Source of the DNA: Candidatus Adiutrix sp.
GTDB taxonomy: Bacteria > Desulfobacterota > Desulfarculia > Adiutricales > Adiutricaceae
Length of the DNA stretch: 10,919 bases
Direction of reading: 5' to 3'
Assembly (NCBI GenBank): GCA_031286085.1
Contig: JAITUX010000095.1
Coordinates: 1-10,919 of the forward strand
The notes under the pieces were generated by a model, which saw nothing but the letters and a program-made list of their open reading frames with translations, did no database searches and was not told where the DNA came from. Of this stretch, positions 1 to 6,360 are shown one piece after another (the first letter of the stretch is position 1; each line of letters begins with the position of its first letter). The translations under genes and the position numbers were made by a program.

Positions 1-1
1 C

Positions 2-2326
2 GACCCGGACATGAACCGCCTGGTTTCGGCCCTGGACTCCCGGGCTCTCGTCTCTTCCTCCGACGCCCACAGCCCCGAAAAGCTGGGCCGGGAGGCCACC
101 ATCATCCGCGGCCCCCTGACCCGCGCGGCTCTGGCCGAGGCCCTGGCCGGGGGGCCGGCTTTGGGGGGCACGGTGGAATTCTTCCCGGAAGAGGGGAAAT
201 ACCACTTGGACGGCCACGCCGACTGCGGCCCGCCCCTGACCCCGGCCGAGACCAGGAGCCTGGGCGGCATCTGCCCGGTTTGCGGCCGGCCCTTGACCAT
301 CGGCGTTCTCCACCGGGTCTCCCAACTGGCCGACCGCGACCGCCCCGGCGGCCCCCGCCTCCCCGACCAGCACCTTCTGCCTTTGGCCGAACTTTTGGGC
401 CAGATTTTCGGCCAGGGCCCGGCCAGCCGGGGACCGGCCCGAAGCTACGAACTCCTGACCAGGGAATTCGGCGGGGAACTGCCCTTGCTTTTGGAAGCCG
501 ACCCGGCCGACCTGGAAACGGCCGGCGGACCCCTTCTGCGCCTGGGGGTGGAACGGATGCGCCAGGGCCAGGTGACGGCCGTGGGCGGCTTTGACGGCCG
601 CTTCGGCACCATAACGGCCATCCGGCCCGAGGACCGGGCGGCCGCGGCCGGCCAGGGCCGCCTGTTCCAGGCTGGGGCCGTGGGCCTCAGACCACAAAAT
701 TTCATCGACCTTCCGGCTCCGGCTGCTGCTCTACGCGCTGACTCAACGCCCGCCGAATTCGAGTCCAGGGCTCAGCCCTGGCTTCCGGCTTCGGCTGCCG
801 ATCCCCGCGCCGGCTCAACGCCCGCCGAATTTGGGTCCAGGGCTCAGCCCTGGCTGGACGAAAGCCAGGCCCGGGCCGTCACCTCCAAGGCTTCGGCCCT
901 GGCGGTCCTGGCCGGCCCGGGCGGGGGCAAGACCCTGGTGCTGGTCCACCGGGCGCTCTGGCTCATCCGGAACGGGTTGGCCCGGCCCGAAGAAGTCCTC
1001 CTGACCACCTTCACCCGCAAGGCGGCCGAAGACCTGGCCCCGCGCCTGGCGGCCGCCCTCTCCGAAGCGGACCGGCCCCGCATCCTGGTCACCACCCTCC
1101 ACGGCCTGGCCTACCGGTTCCTGAAGGCGGCCCAACCGGATTGGGACCTGGCCCCGGCCGATTTCCTGGCCGACCTCCTGAAGCGCGCCGCCCGGCCGGC
1201 CGGCCTGACCCCGGCGGCCCTGGCCAACCTAATCTCCCTGGCCAAGAACCGGCCGCCTAAAAAGCCGGACGACCAAGCCCCGGCCAAGGCCCTGGATATC
1301 TACCAGGCCGCCCTGGCCGAACGCCGTTTCTGGGATTTCGACGATCTCATATTGCGGGCCGTCCCGCCGGCCGACCGGCCCTTCCGAACCGTGCTGGTGG
1401 ATGAGTTCCAGGACCTAAGCCCGGCCCAGTTCGATTTCCTGACCCGGCTATTAGGCCCGGAGGGACCGGACCGGTCAGGCGCCCTGACCGTCATAGGCGA
1501 CCCCGACCAGAGCATCTACGGCTTCCGGGGGGCCGACCCGGGCCTGGCCGGCCGCCTCAACGCCCTGCCCGGAGGACTGACCACCATCACCCTGGCCGTC
1601 AACTACCGCTCCACCCGAACCATCTTAGAGGCCTCGGAAAGCCTGTGGCCCCGGACCGGCCGCCCCAGCCGCCGGGCGGCCCGGGGCGAAACCGGGCCCA
1701 GGCTGACCCGGGCTGTCCTGCCCACCGCCGGCGGGGAGGCGGCCTACGTGGTGAAACGGCTGACGGCCCACCTGGGGCTGTTGAAGCTGGGCCTGGGCGC
1801 CTCGGCCCGCCAGGACGCCGAATTCATGCCCGGCCTGCATTTCGGGGATATTGCCGTCCTGTTCCGCCTGCGCGCCTTGGGCCCGCCCCTGGCCGAGGCC
1901 CTGACCGCCGCCGGCCTGCCCTGGCAGATGTGCGGGGAAGAGCCCCTGACCGCCGCGGACCACCTGGATTGGACCGCGGACAAAATCAGCCTCCTGACCA
2001 TGCACGCGGCCAAGGGCCTGGAGTTCAAGCTGGTCTTCGTCATCGGGGTCGAGGCCGGGCTCTGCCCCTATCTCCGGCCGGACCAGGAGACGCCGGAGGC
2101 CTCCCCCGACCCCGGGGCCGAAGAACGCCGCCTCTTCTACGTGGCCCTGACCCGGGCCCGGGACCGCCTCTACCTGACCCGGGCCGCCCGGCGCCGGCTC
2201 CACGGCCGGACCCTGGCCGGCGAGCCTTCCCCCTTCTGGGCCGCCCTGCCCCGGGAACTCTGCGCCGATCCGCCGGCCTCCCAAGCCAGGCGGCCGGAGA
2301 AACGGAAAACCCTGTTCGACCTGTAA
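2..2326 (+). CDS. EndoQ/PHP-type nuclease fused to UvrD-like SF1A helicase (5' end outside window)
   Basis: Partial gene: the frame is open to the left edge, and the residues before the first ATG (position 11) already fit the family, so that ATG is internal. Residues are numbered from it. Residues 1-235 match the C-terminal half of endonuclease Q, a PHP-family enzyme that nicks 5' of deaminated bases: SSDAHSPEKLGREAT, FFPEEGKYHLDGH, and a Cys cluster at C72, C88 and C91 that probably binds zinc. Residues 284-771 are a superfamily 1 helicase: Walker A GPGGGKT (302-308), TFTRKAAEDL (333-342), DEFQD (464-468), GDPDQSIYGFRG (497-508), NYRST (531-535), TMHAAKGLEF (663-672), VALTRARDRLYLT (711-723). 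Only about 130 residues separate NYRST from TMHAAKGLEF, against roughly 280 in UvrD, so subdomain 2B seems missing. The two parts are joined by a linker holding a tandem repeat (711-855). Probable role: repair of deaminated DNA coupled to unwinding. The domains are clear; the joint activity is inferred. Confidence 0.9.
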   Translation, partial: DPDMNRLVSALDSRALVSSSDAHSPEKLGREATIIRGPLTRAALAEALAGGPALGGTVEFFPEEGKYHLDGHADCGPPLTPAETRSLGGICPVCGRPLTIGVLHRVSQLADRDRPGGPRLPDQHLLPLAELLGQIFGQGPASRGPARSYELLTREFGGELPLLLEADPADLETAGGPLLRLGVERMRQGQVTAVGGFDGRFGTITAIRPEDRAAAAGQGRLFQAGAVGLRPQNFIDLPAPAAALRADSTPAEFESRAQPWLPASAADPRAGSTPAEFGSRAQPWLDESQARAVTSKASALAVLAGPGGGKTLVLVHRALWLIRNGLARPEEVLLTTFTRKAAEDLAPRLAAALSEADRPRILVTTLHGLAYRFLKAAQPDWDLAPADFLADLLKRAARPAGLTPAALANLISLAKNRPPKKPDDQAPAKALDIYQAALAERRFWDFDDLILRAVPPADRPFRTVLVDEFQDLSPAQFDFLTRLLGPEGPDRSGALTVIGDPDQSIYGFRGADPGLAGRLNALPGGLTTITLAVNYRSTRTILEASESLWPRTGRPSRRAARGETGPRLTRAVLPTAGGEAAYVVKRLTAHLGLLKLGLGASARQDAEFMPGLHFGDIAVLFRLRALGPPLAEALTAAGLPWQMCGEEPLTAADHLDWTADKISLLTMHAAKGLEFKLVFVIGVEAGLCPYLRPDQETPEASPDPGAEERRLFYVALTRARDRLYLTRAARRRLHGRTLAGEPSPFWAALPRELCADPPASQARRPEKRKTLFDL
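711..855 (+). repeat. 72-bp tandem duplication with internal palindrome, inside the EndoQ-helicase linker
   Basis: Two copies, 711-782 and 783-854 (similarity runs to 855), spaced exactly 72 bp. By eye they differ at about 9 positions; the core 742-783 versus 814-855 matches at 40 of 42. Each copy holds a perfect 7-bp inverted repeat, CCAGGGC-TCA-GCCCTGG, at 765-781 and 837-853. Seventy-two bp is 24 codons, so the reading frame is kept, and both copies encode STPAEF-x-SRAQPWL. The segment lies precisely between the end of the EndoQ-like part and the start of the helicase. It could be plain slippage duplication, or a palindromic element tolerated in a flexible linker. Confidence 0.85.
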
Positions 2327-2451
2327 AGCGGCCAACTTGAACCGGCCGGCCTATTATGCTAATCTCGCCCGAAGGCGTGGTGGTCAATTCCCACCCCGTC
2401 AACCAGCAGCTCGTCCCCTGGGGCCCTAAGGCAGCGCCGTCCGGTGAAGCG
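2327..2451 (+). other. Leader upstream of uppS with potential hairpins
   Basis: A 125-nt gap between the helicase stop and the preferred uppS start. It can form a hairpin CGCC-CGAA-GGCG (2366-2377), followed by a 5-bp stem with a 7-nt loop, GGTGG/CCACC (2379-2395). A weak promoter-like pair, TTGAAC at about 2337 and TAATCT 17 nt further on, lies just upstream. The frame is open from an ATG at 2356, so this could instead be a 32-residue N-terminal extension of UppS, but that extension resembles nothing usual in the family. No named RNA family was recognised. Confidence 0.3.
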
Positions 2452-3156
2452 ATGAAAACCGAATCCCCCCGTCACGTCGCCATAATCATGGACGGCAACG
2501 GCCGCTGGGCCGCCCGGCGGGGCCTGGACCGGGAACTCGGCCACCAAGCCGGCGCCGAGCCGGTGCGGGCGGCGCTCCGAGCCGCCCAAAAGGCCGGGGT
2601 CAGCTTCCTGACCCTCTACGCCTTCTCCACGGAAAACTGGGGCCGGCCCCAGGGCGAAGTGCGGGGCCTGTTTGAATTGCTCCAGCAATACCTGCAATCG
2701 GAAACGCCGGAACTTCTGGCCTCCGGGATCCGCCTCCAGGCCATCGGCGACACTTCGGCCCTGCCGGAATCAGCCCGCCAAACCCTGGCCGCGGCCCAGG
2801 AACTGACCCGGGCCAACCGGGAACTGACCCTGACCCTGGCCCTGTCCTACGGCAGCCGGGCCGAACTGACCCGCGCGGCCCGCCTTTTGGCCCAAGCCGC
2901 CGCCGAAGGCCGTCTGGACCCGGCCGAAATCACCCCGGACCGCCTGGCCGCGGAACTCTGGACCTCCGGCCTGCCCGACCCGGACCTCCTCATCCGCACC
3001 GGCGGCGACCTGCGCCTGTCCAACTTTCTGTTATGGCAATGCGCCTACACCGAACTTTATTTCACCCCCACCCTCTGGCCTGATTTCAGCGAAGATGATT
3101 TCCAGGCCGCCTTGGCCGCCTACGCCGGCCGCGAGAGACGTTACGGCCTGACCTAG
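2452..3156 (+). CDS. uppS: Isoprenyl transferase / undecaprenyl diphosphate synthase (UppS)
   Basis: Cis-prenyltransferase adding isopentenyl diphosphate units to farnesyl diphosphate to make the C55 lipid carrier for peptidoglycan and O-antigen. With the start at 2452 it has 234 residues, close to the usual 235-255. HVAIIMDGNGRWA carries the metal-binding aspartate (D14), followed by GHQAGAEPVR, TLYAFSTENW, and the diphosphate-binding stretch LLIRTGGDLRLSNFLLWQ with R182, R188 and S190. E201 in TELYF is the second metal ligand known from the E. coli enzyme. One small oddity is GGD where most members have GGE. An ATG at 2356 in the same frame would add 32 unconserved residues, so 2452 is preferred, although only a weak GGTGAAG lies upstream. 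The usual neighbours frr, cdsA and dxr are absent. The stop TAG is followed directly by an in-register TGA. Confidence 0.95.
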   Translation: MKTESPRHVAIIMDGNGRWAARRGLDRELGHQAGAEPVRAALRAAQKAGVSFLTLYAFSTENWGRPQGEVRGLFELLQQYLQSETPELLASGIRLQAIGDTSALPESARQTLAAAQELTRANRELTLTLALSYGSRAELTRAARLLAQAAAEGRLDPAEITPDRLAAELWTSGLPDPDLLIRTGGDLRLSNFLLWQCAYTELYFTPTLWPDFSEDDFQAALAAYAGRERRYGLT

Positions 3157-3197
3157 TGAATCACCTAACAAAAATCCTCATTCATAAGCGATTCACT
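3155..3197. promoter_or_regulatory. 8-bp perfect inverted repeat before ridA (operator candidate)
   Basis: AGTGAATC (3155-3162) and GATTCACT (3190-3197) are perfect reverse complements separated by 27 nt of AT-rich DNA. The left arm overlaps the uppS stop and the right arm lies in the spacer of the putative ridA promoter. There is no following T-run, so it is not an intrinsic terminator. A binding site for a dimeric or looping regulator is possible, but chance cannot be excluded. Confidence 0.35.
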
Positions 3198-3209
3198 GGA
3201 GCCTATATT
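3181..3209 (+). promoter_or_regulatory. Sigma-70-type promoter candidate for the ridA operon
   Basis: TTCATA (3181-3186, 4 of 6 to the -35 consensus), a 17-nt spacer, then TATATT (3204-3209, 5 of 6 to the -10 consensus). It sits in the only clearly AT-rich stretch of the window (about 3157-3235), directly before a four-gene unit. Predicted transcription start is near 3216, leaving a short leader that contains the strong ridA ribosome binding site. Confidence 0.45.
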
Positions 3210-3228
3210 TTACTATGGAGCGAAATTC

Positions 3229-3234
3229 AGGAGG
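3229..3234 (+). promoter_or_regulatory. Strong Shine-Dalgarno site setting the ridA start
   Basis: A perfect AGGAGG ends 4 nt before the ATG at 3239. It decides against the in-frame ATG at 3215, which has no such site and would add eight unconserved residues. It is the best ribosome binding site on the rightward strand of this window, whereas the genes downstream have poor ones. Confidence 0.75.
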
Positions 3235-3238
3235 ATTC

Positions 3239-3634
3239 ATGAAACAGCCCGTAACCACGGATAAGGCCCCGGCCGCCATCGGCCCCTATTCCCAAGCCGT
3301 CGTCTGCGATTCCACCGTCTATGTTTCCGGCCAGCTGGGCCTTGACCCGGCCACCGGCCGCCTGCCTGAAACCACCCTCGAACAGGCCCGGCAGAGCCTG
3401 ACCAATTTGCGGAACGTCCTGGAAGCCGCCGGTTCCGGCCTGGACCAGGTGCTGCGGGTGGGCATCTTCATGGTGGACCTGGCCGATTTCAAGGCCGTCA
3501 ATGAAATTTACGCCGCCTTCTTCACCGGGGCCTGCCCGGCCCGCAGCACGGTCCAGGTGGCGGCCCTGCCCCTGGGCGGCAAAATAGAGATTGAGGCCGT
3601 GGCCAGGGTTTCCAAGCCCGGGGCGGCGTCATGA
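3239..3634 (+). CDS. ridA: RidA family reactive intermediate/imine deaminase
   Basis: A 131-residue cytosolic protein of the YjgF/YER057c/UK114 family, which hydrolyses reactive enamines and imines such as 2-aminoacrylate released by pyridoxal-phosphate dehydratases. Family marks: PAAIGPYSQA near the N-terminus (residues 11-20), VSGQLGLDPATG (29-40), and the signature CPARSTVQVAALP with R102, equivalent to the substrate-carboxylate-binding Arg105 of E. coli RidA, then KIEIEAVA. The residue matching E. coli Cys107 is Thr here. The length matches the family and the start is fixed by a perfect AGGAGG. It is first in a tight unit: its TGA overlaps the next ATG by 4 nt (ATGA). RidA homologues have several subfamilies with different imine preferences; the arginine argues for a true deaminase. 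Confidence 0.95.
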   Translation: MKQPVTTDKAPAAIGPYSQAVVCDSTVYVSGQLGLDPATGRLPETTLEQARQSLTNLRNVLEAAGSGLDQVLRVGIFMVDLADFKAVNEIYAAFFTGACPARSTVQVAALPLGGKIEIEAVARVSKPGAAS

Positions 3635-4281
3635 AAGTCAAATACTGGATGACCAAAGACCCGGTCACCGTCTCGCCGAACGATACCCTGCCCACCGCCT
3701 CCAGGCTGATGAAGGAGAAAAAAATCGGCCGGCTGCCGGTGGTGGAGGGCGGACGCCTGGTGGGCCTGGTGACCTACCGCATCCTCCAGGAAGCCCGGCC
3801 CTCCACGGCCAGCACCCTTTCGGTCCACGAGGCCCTCTATCTAATCTCCCAATTGAAGGTCCGGGACGTCATGCGCAAGAACCCGGTCACCGTAGGGCCC
3901 GAGGACGATGTGCTGGCCGCCCTGGTCGCCGGGCAGGAGAAAGGCATAGGCAGTTACCCGGTGGTGGACCAGGGCCGCTTGGTGGGCATCATCACCGCCG
4001 CCGATCTGTTCAACCTGGTGGCCGGCCTCTTGGGCGCCCGGGACCGCCACGATTACGTCTTTCTAATGGAAAACAGCGCCCGCCTCCAGGACCCCGCCTA
4101 CCTGCCCGGCCTCATGGCCGCGCTGAACCGGGAAGGCATAGCCCTGGTCAGCTTTTTTTCCATTCCCTGGCGGGACTCGGCCGAGACTTCGGTGGTTCTG
4201 GTCAAGGTCGCCCCGGGTCCGGGCCACCAGCCCAAGGCGGTGGAGGTTCTGGCCTCGGCCGGCTTTAAAATCATGGACTAG
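3631..4281 (+). CDS. CBS-CBS-ACT domain protein (AcuB-like)
   Basis: A 216-residue soluble protein with two CBS motifs and a C-terminal ACT-like region, the layout of Bacillus subtilis AcuB (about 214 residues). CBS1 spans about residues 1-56 (MTKDPVTVSPNDTL, then GRLPVVEGGRLVGLVT). CBS2 spans about 76-132 (VRDVMRKNPVTVGPEDDV, then GSYPVVDQGRLVGIITAADL). CBS pairs bind adenine nucleotides and report energy state. The last 75 residues look like an ACT fold, often an amino-acid sensor; this part is inferred from layout and pattern. The start overlaps the ridA stop as ATGA with only a weak purine run upstream, so translation probably depends on ridA. No acuA or acuC is near, so a role in acetoin or acetyl-CoA synthetase control is not supported. 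An adenylate- or amino-acid-responsive regulator of the operon's products is more likely. Confidence 0.85.
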   Translation: MKVKYWMTKDPVTVSPNDTLPTASRLMKEKKIGRLPVVEGGRLVGLVTYRILQEARPSTASTLSVHEALYLISQLKVRDVMRKNPVTVGPEDDVLAALVAGQEKGIGSYPVVDQGRLVGIITAADLFNLVAGLLGARDRHDYVFLMENSARLQDPAYLPGLMAALNREGIALVSFFSIPWRDSAETSVVLVKVAPGPGHQPKAVEVLASAGFKIMD

Positions 4282-4286
4282 GGTTC

Positions 4287-5273
4287 GTGACCAAGCCTTT
4301 AAGCCCGGCCATCCCGGAAGATCCGGCCGCCCTGCCCCCCGGCGAAGCGCCCCTGGCGGAACTGGAGGAAGCCCTGCCCTTTTCCTTTGCCCGGCCGGCC
4401 GAGGCTCTGGCCGAATCCATTTCCCAGGTGGGGCTTCTGCGCCCCCTTTTGGTTCAGCGCGAGGGCTCGCGCCTCAAGCTCCTGGCCGGGAACCTGCGCC
4501 GCCGGGCCCTTCAACTCCTGGGCCGAAGCGCCGCCCCGGCCGTCTTTCTGCCGCCGGCCACCCCAGACGCCTTGGCCCTGGCCCTGGCCGACAACCTGGG
4601 CCGCCCGGTGAACCCGGCCGAAACGGCCCTGGTCTGGCGCCGGCTGGTGGAAACCAGGGGCCAGGCCGAGGCGGAAAAGCTGGCCGGGCTGTTGGGCCTG
4701 GACCAGGCCCCGAAACTGCGCCGCCAGAACTTTCAAGCCGCGGCCCTGCCGCCCCGGGGGCTCCTGGCCCTGGCCGAGGGCCGCCTGGACCTGGCCGCCG
4801 CCGCCCGGCTGGCCAACTGGCCGGAGGCCGACCAAGACGCGGTCCTAGGCCTGTTCGAGCGCCTGAACCCCAGCCTGTCCAACCGCCGGATCTGGCTGGA
4901 CCTCCTGGAGGACCTGGCCCGGCGCGAGGGCCTAAGCCCGGCCGATCTCCTGTCCGATCCGGATATCGCGGCCAGCGAGGCCGAAGCGGAGGCCCGGGGC
5001 CGCCCGGCCGCGGAAGCGGCCGCCCGGGACTTTTTGTTCCGCCGCCGTAATCCCCTTTTGGCCGAACTGCGAAAAAAGCGGGCCGCCCGCCTCCGGGCCT
5101 TGAATTTGCCCCCCTCGGCCCGCCTGGCCCTGGACCCCCAATTCGAGGACTTAAGTTTCAGCCTGACCCTGGCCTTCTCCAACCTGGACGAATTCCGCGT
5201 CCTGGCCGACTGGCTGAACGGCCTCCCCGGCCAAGCCGGGTTCCGGGATCTTCTGGACGACAGCCATGACTGA
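4287..5273 (+). CDS. Divergent ParB-like protein
   Basis: A 328-residue protein starting at GTG, 5 nt after the previous stop. The N-terminal half follows the ParB/Spo0J pattern: LAESISQVGLLRPLLVQ (41-57), then LKLLAGNLRRRALQLLG (63-79) where classical ParB has the CTP-contacting GERRxRA box, then ADNLGRPVNPAETALVW (101-117), corresponding to NLqRedLnPiEeA. Residues about 128-200 are helical and look like the middle helix-turn-helix part (LAGLLGLD, then LPPRGLLALAEGRLDLAAAARLA). The C-terminal 100 residues are charged and unassigned; residues 285-325 do not match the usual ParB dimerisation tail in any way I can see. No parA is nearby, so chromosome partition is unlikely. It overlaps the downstream radical SAM gene by 8 nt, suggesting a shared DNA-related task. 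Family assignment is firm for the N-terminal domain; function is unknown. Confidence 0.8.
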   Translation: MTKPLSPAIPEDPAALPPGEAPLAELEEALPFSFARPAEALAESISQVGLLRPLLVQREGSRLKLLAGNLRRRALQLLGRSAAPAVFLPPATPDALALALADNLGRPVNPAETALVWRRLVETRGQAEAEKLAGLLGLDQAPKLRRQNFQAAALPPRGLLALAEGRLDLAAAARLANWPEADQDAVLGLFERLNPSLSNRRIWLDLLEDLARREGLSPADLLSDPDIAASEAEAEARGRPAAEAAARDFLFRRRNPLLAELRKKRAARLRALNLPPSARLALDPQFEDLSFSLTLAFSNLDEFRVLADWLNGLPGQAGFRDLLDDSHD

Positions 5274-6360
5274 CGGCCCTCCCGCCGGGCGGCCCGGGCC
5301 GGTCTGGCGTCTGCGCCTGGAAGACGATTTCCGCGACACCCCCCTGGCCCGAAACCTCGCCCGGGATATGACCCCGGAACGCCAGGAGCCCTTGAGCCCG
5401 GCCGACTACGGCCGCTTCGGCCCCCGGGATATCCTGGTCACGCGCCACCGGGGCCGGTTCTTGAAACCCTGCCCCGGCACGCCCGGCTATAATTGCTGCG
5501 GCCTACACATCTTCCACTTCGGCCTGGGCTGCCCCTTGGGCTGCCGCTATTGCATCCTGGCCGCCTACCTTGACACCGAATCCCTGGTGCTCTTCGGCAA
5601 CCTTGAGGAAGGGCTGGCCGAATTCGCCGCCTTGCTGGACCGCCCGGCGGGCGAAAGGCCCTTGCGCTTCTGCACCGGCGAATTCACCGACAGCCTGCTC
5701 CTGGACCGCCGCACCGGCCTGGCCGAGCGGCTGGTGGCCCTGGCCGCGGCCCGGGAAGCCGTCTTGGAACTCAAGACCAAGACCGACCAGGTCGATCACC
5801 TCTTGGGCCTGGACCACCGAGGCCATACCGTAATCAGTTTTTCCGTGAACTCGCCGGAAATGGCCCGGGCGGAGGAAGGCCGCGCCGCGCCCCTGGCCGC
5901 CCGCCTTGCGGCCGCCGCCAAGGCGGCCCGGGCCGGCTACCCCATCGGGCTACATTTCGACCCCCTCATCCATTACCCCGGCTGGGAGAAAGGCTACGCC
6001 GAAACCGTGGAACTCATCGGCCAAACCCTGGCCGGGGCCAGGGTGGCCTGGGTCTCCCTGGGCTGTTTCCGCTACCTGCCCCGGCTTAAGGAAATCATGC
6101 TGGCCCGGCACCCCGGAACAGGCATCTTCAACGGCGAGTTCATCCTGGCCGGCGACGGCAAAAGGCGCTATCCCCGCCCCTTGCGCACCATGATGTATAA
6201 GAGCCTGGCTGAAAACCTGGCCCGGGTGCTGCCGGCCGAAACGGCCGTCTATCTGTGCATGGAAAGCCCCCGGGTCTGGCGCGACGTCTTCGGCCACGAC
6301 CCCGGCCCGTACGGCCTGACCGCCCTCCTGGACCGCCAGGCCCTGATCAGTCGGCAATAA
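5266..6360 (+). CDS. Radical SAM protein, spore photoproduct lyase (SPL) family
   Basis: A 364-residue protein with the radical SAM cluster motif C89-x3-C93-x2-C96 (GCPLGCRYC), which binds a [4Fe-4S] cluster and cleaves S-adenosylmethionine. SPL-type features follow: RFCTGEFTDSL, whose C136 lies about where B. subtilis SPL has its hydrogen-donor Cys141; ISFSVNSPEMARAEEG (about 193-208); and AGYPIGLHFDPLIHYPGWEKGY, close to the SPL pattern AGYPxG-PI--GW-xGY. Extra cysteines occur at 69, 77 and 78. SPL repairs the UV thymine dimer of spore DNA, but no sporulation gene is visible here and SPL-like proteins also occur in non-sporulating bacteria, where their substrate is not known to me. The start lies inside the end of the ParB-like gene (8-nt overlap) without a good ribosome binding site, indicating translational coupling. 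Its 3' end overlaps the convergent panB by 14 nt. Confidence 0.85.
   Translation: MTDGPPAGRPGPVWRLRLEDDFRDTPLARNLARDMTPERQEPLSPADYGRFGPRDILVTRHRGRFLKPCPGTPGYNCCGLHIFHFGLGCPLGCRYCILAAYLDTESLVLFGNLEEGLAEFAALLDRPAGERPLRFCTGEFTDSLLLDRRTGLAERLVALAAAREAVLELKTKTDQVDHLLGLDHRGHTVISFSVNSPEMARAEEGRAAPLAARLAAAAKAARAGYPIGLHFDPLIHYPGWEKGYAETVELIGQTLAGARVAWVSLGCFRYLPRLKEIMLARHPGTGIFNGEFILAGDGKRRYPRPLRTMMYKSLAENLARVLPAETAVYLCMESPRVWRDVFGHDPGPYGLTALLDRQALISRQ

Noticed and set aside
1625..2335. Long leftward open frame (236 codons) under the helicase
   Set aside because: Gly/Pro/Gln-rich shadow of the helicase frame caused by high GC; no domain pattern, while the opposite strand has all helicase motifs.
2379..2395. 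tRNA T-arm-like stem (5 bp, 7-nt loop) upstream of uppS
   Set aside because: The loop TCAATTC does not match the T-loop consensus and no acceptor, D or anticodon arms surround it.
2356..2451. N-terminal extension of UppS from ATG 2356
   Set aside because: The 32 added residues do not resemble any UppS, and the normal N-terminus begins just before HVAIIMDGNGRWA; kept as a leader instead.
3215..3238. Earlier ridA start at ATG 3215
   Set aside because: No Shine-Dalgarno site; a perfect AGGAGG directly precedes ATG 3239.
5528..5553. GG...TTGC sequence resembling a sigma-54 promoter
   Set aside because: Spacing between the GG and GC elements is 12 instead of 10, and it lies over the conserved cysteine motif of the SPL-family gene.
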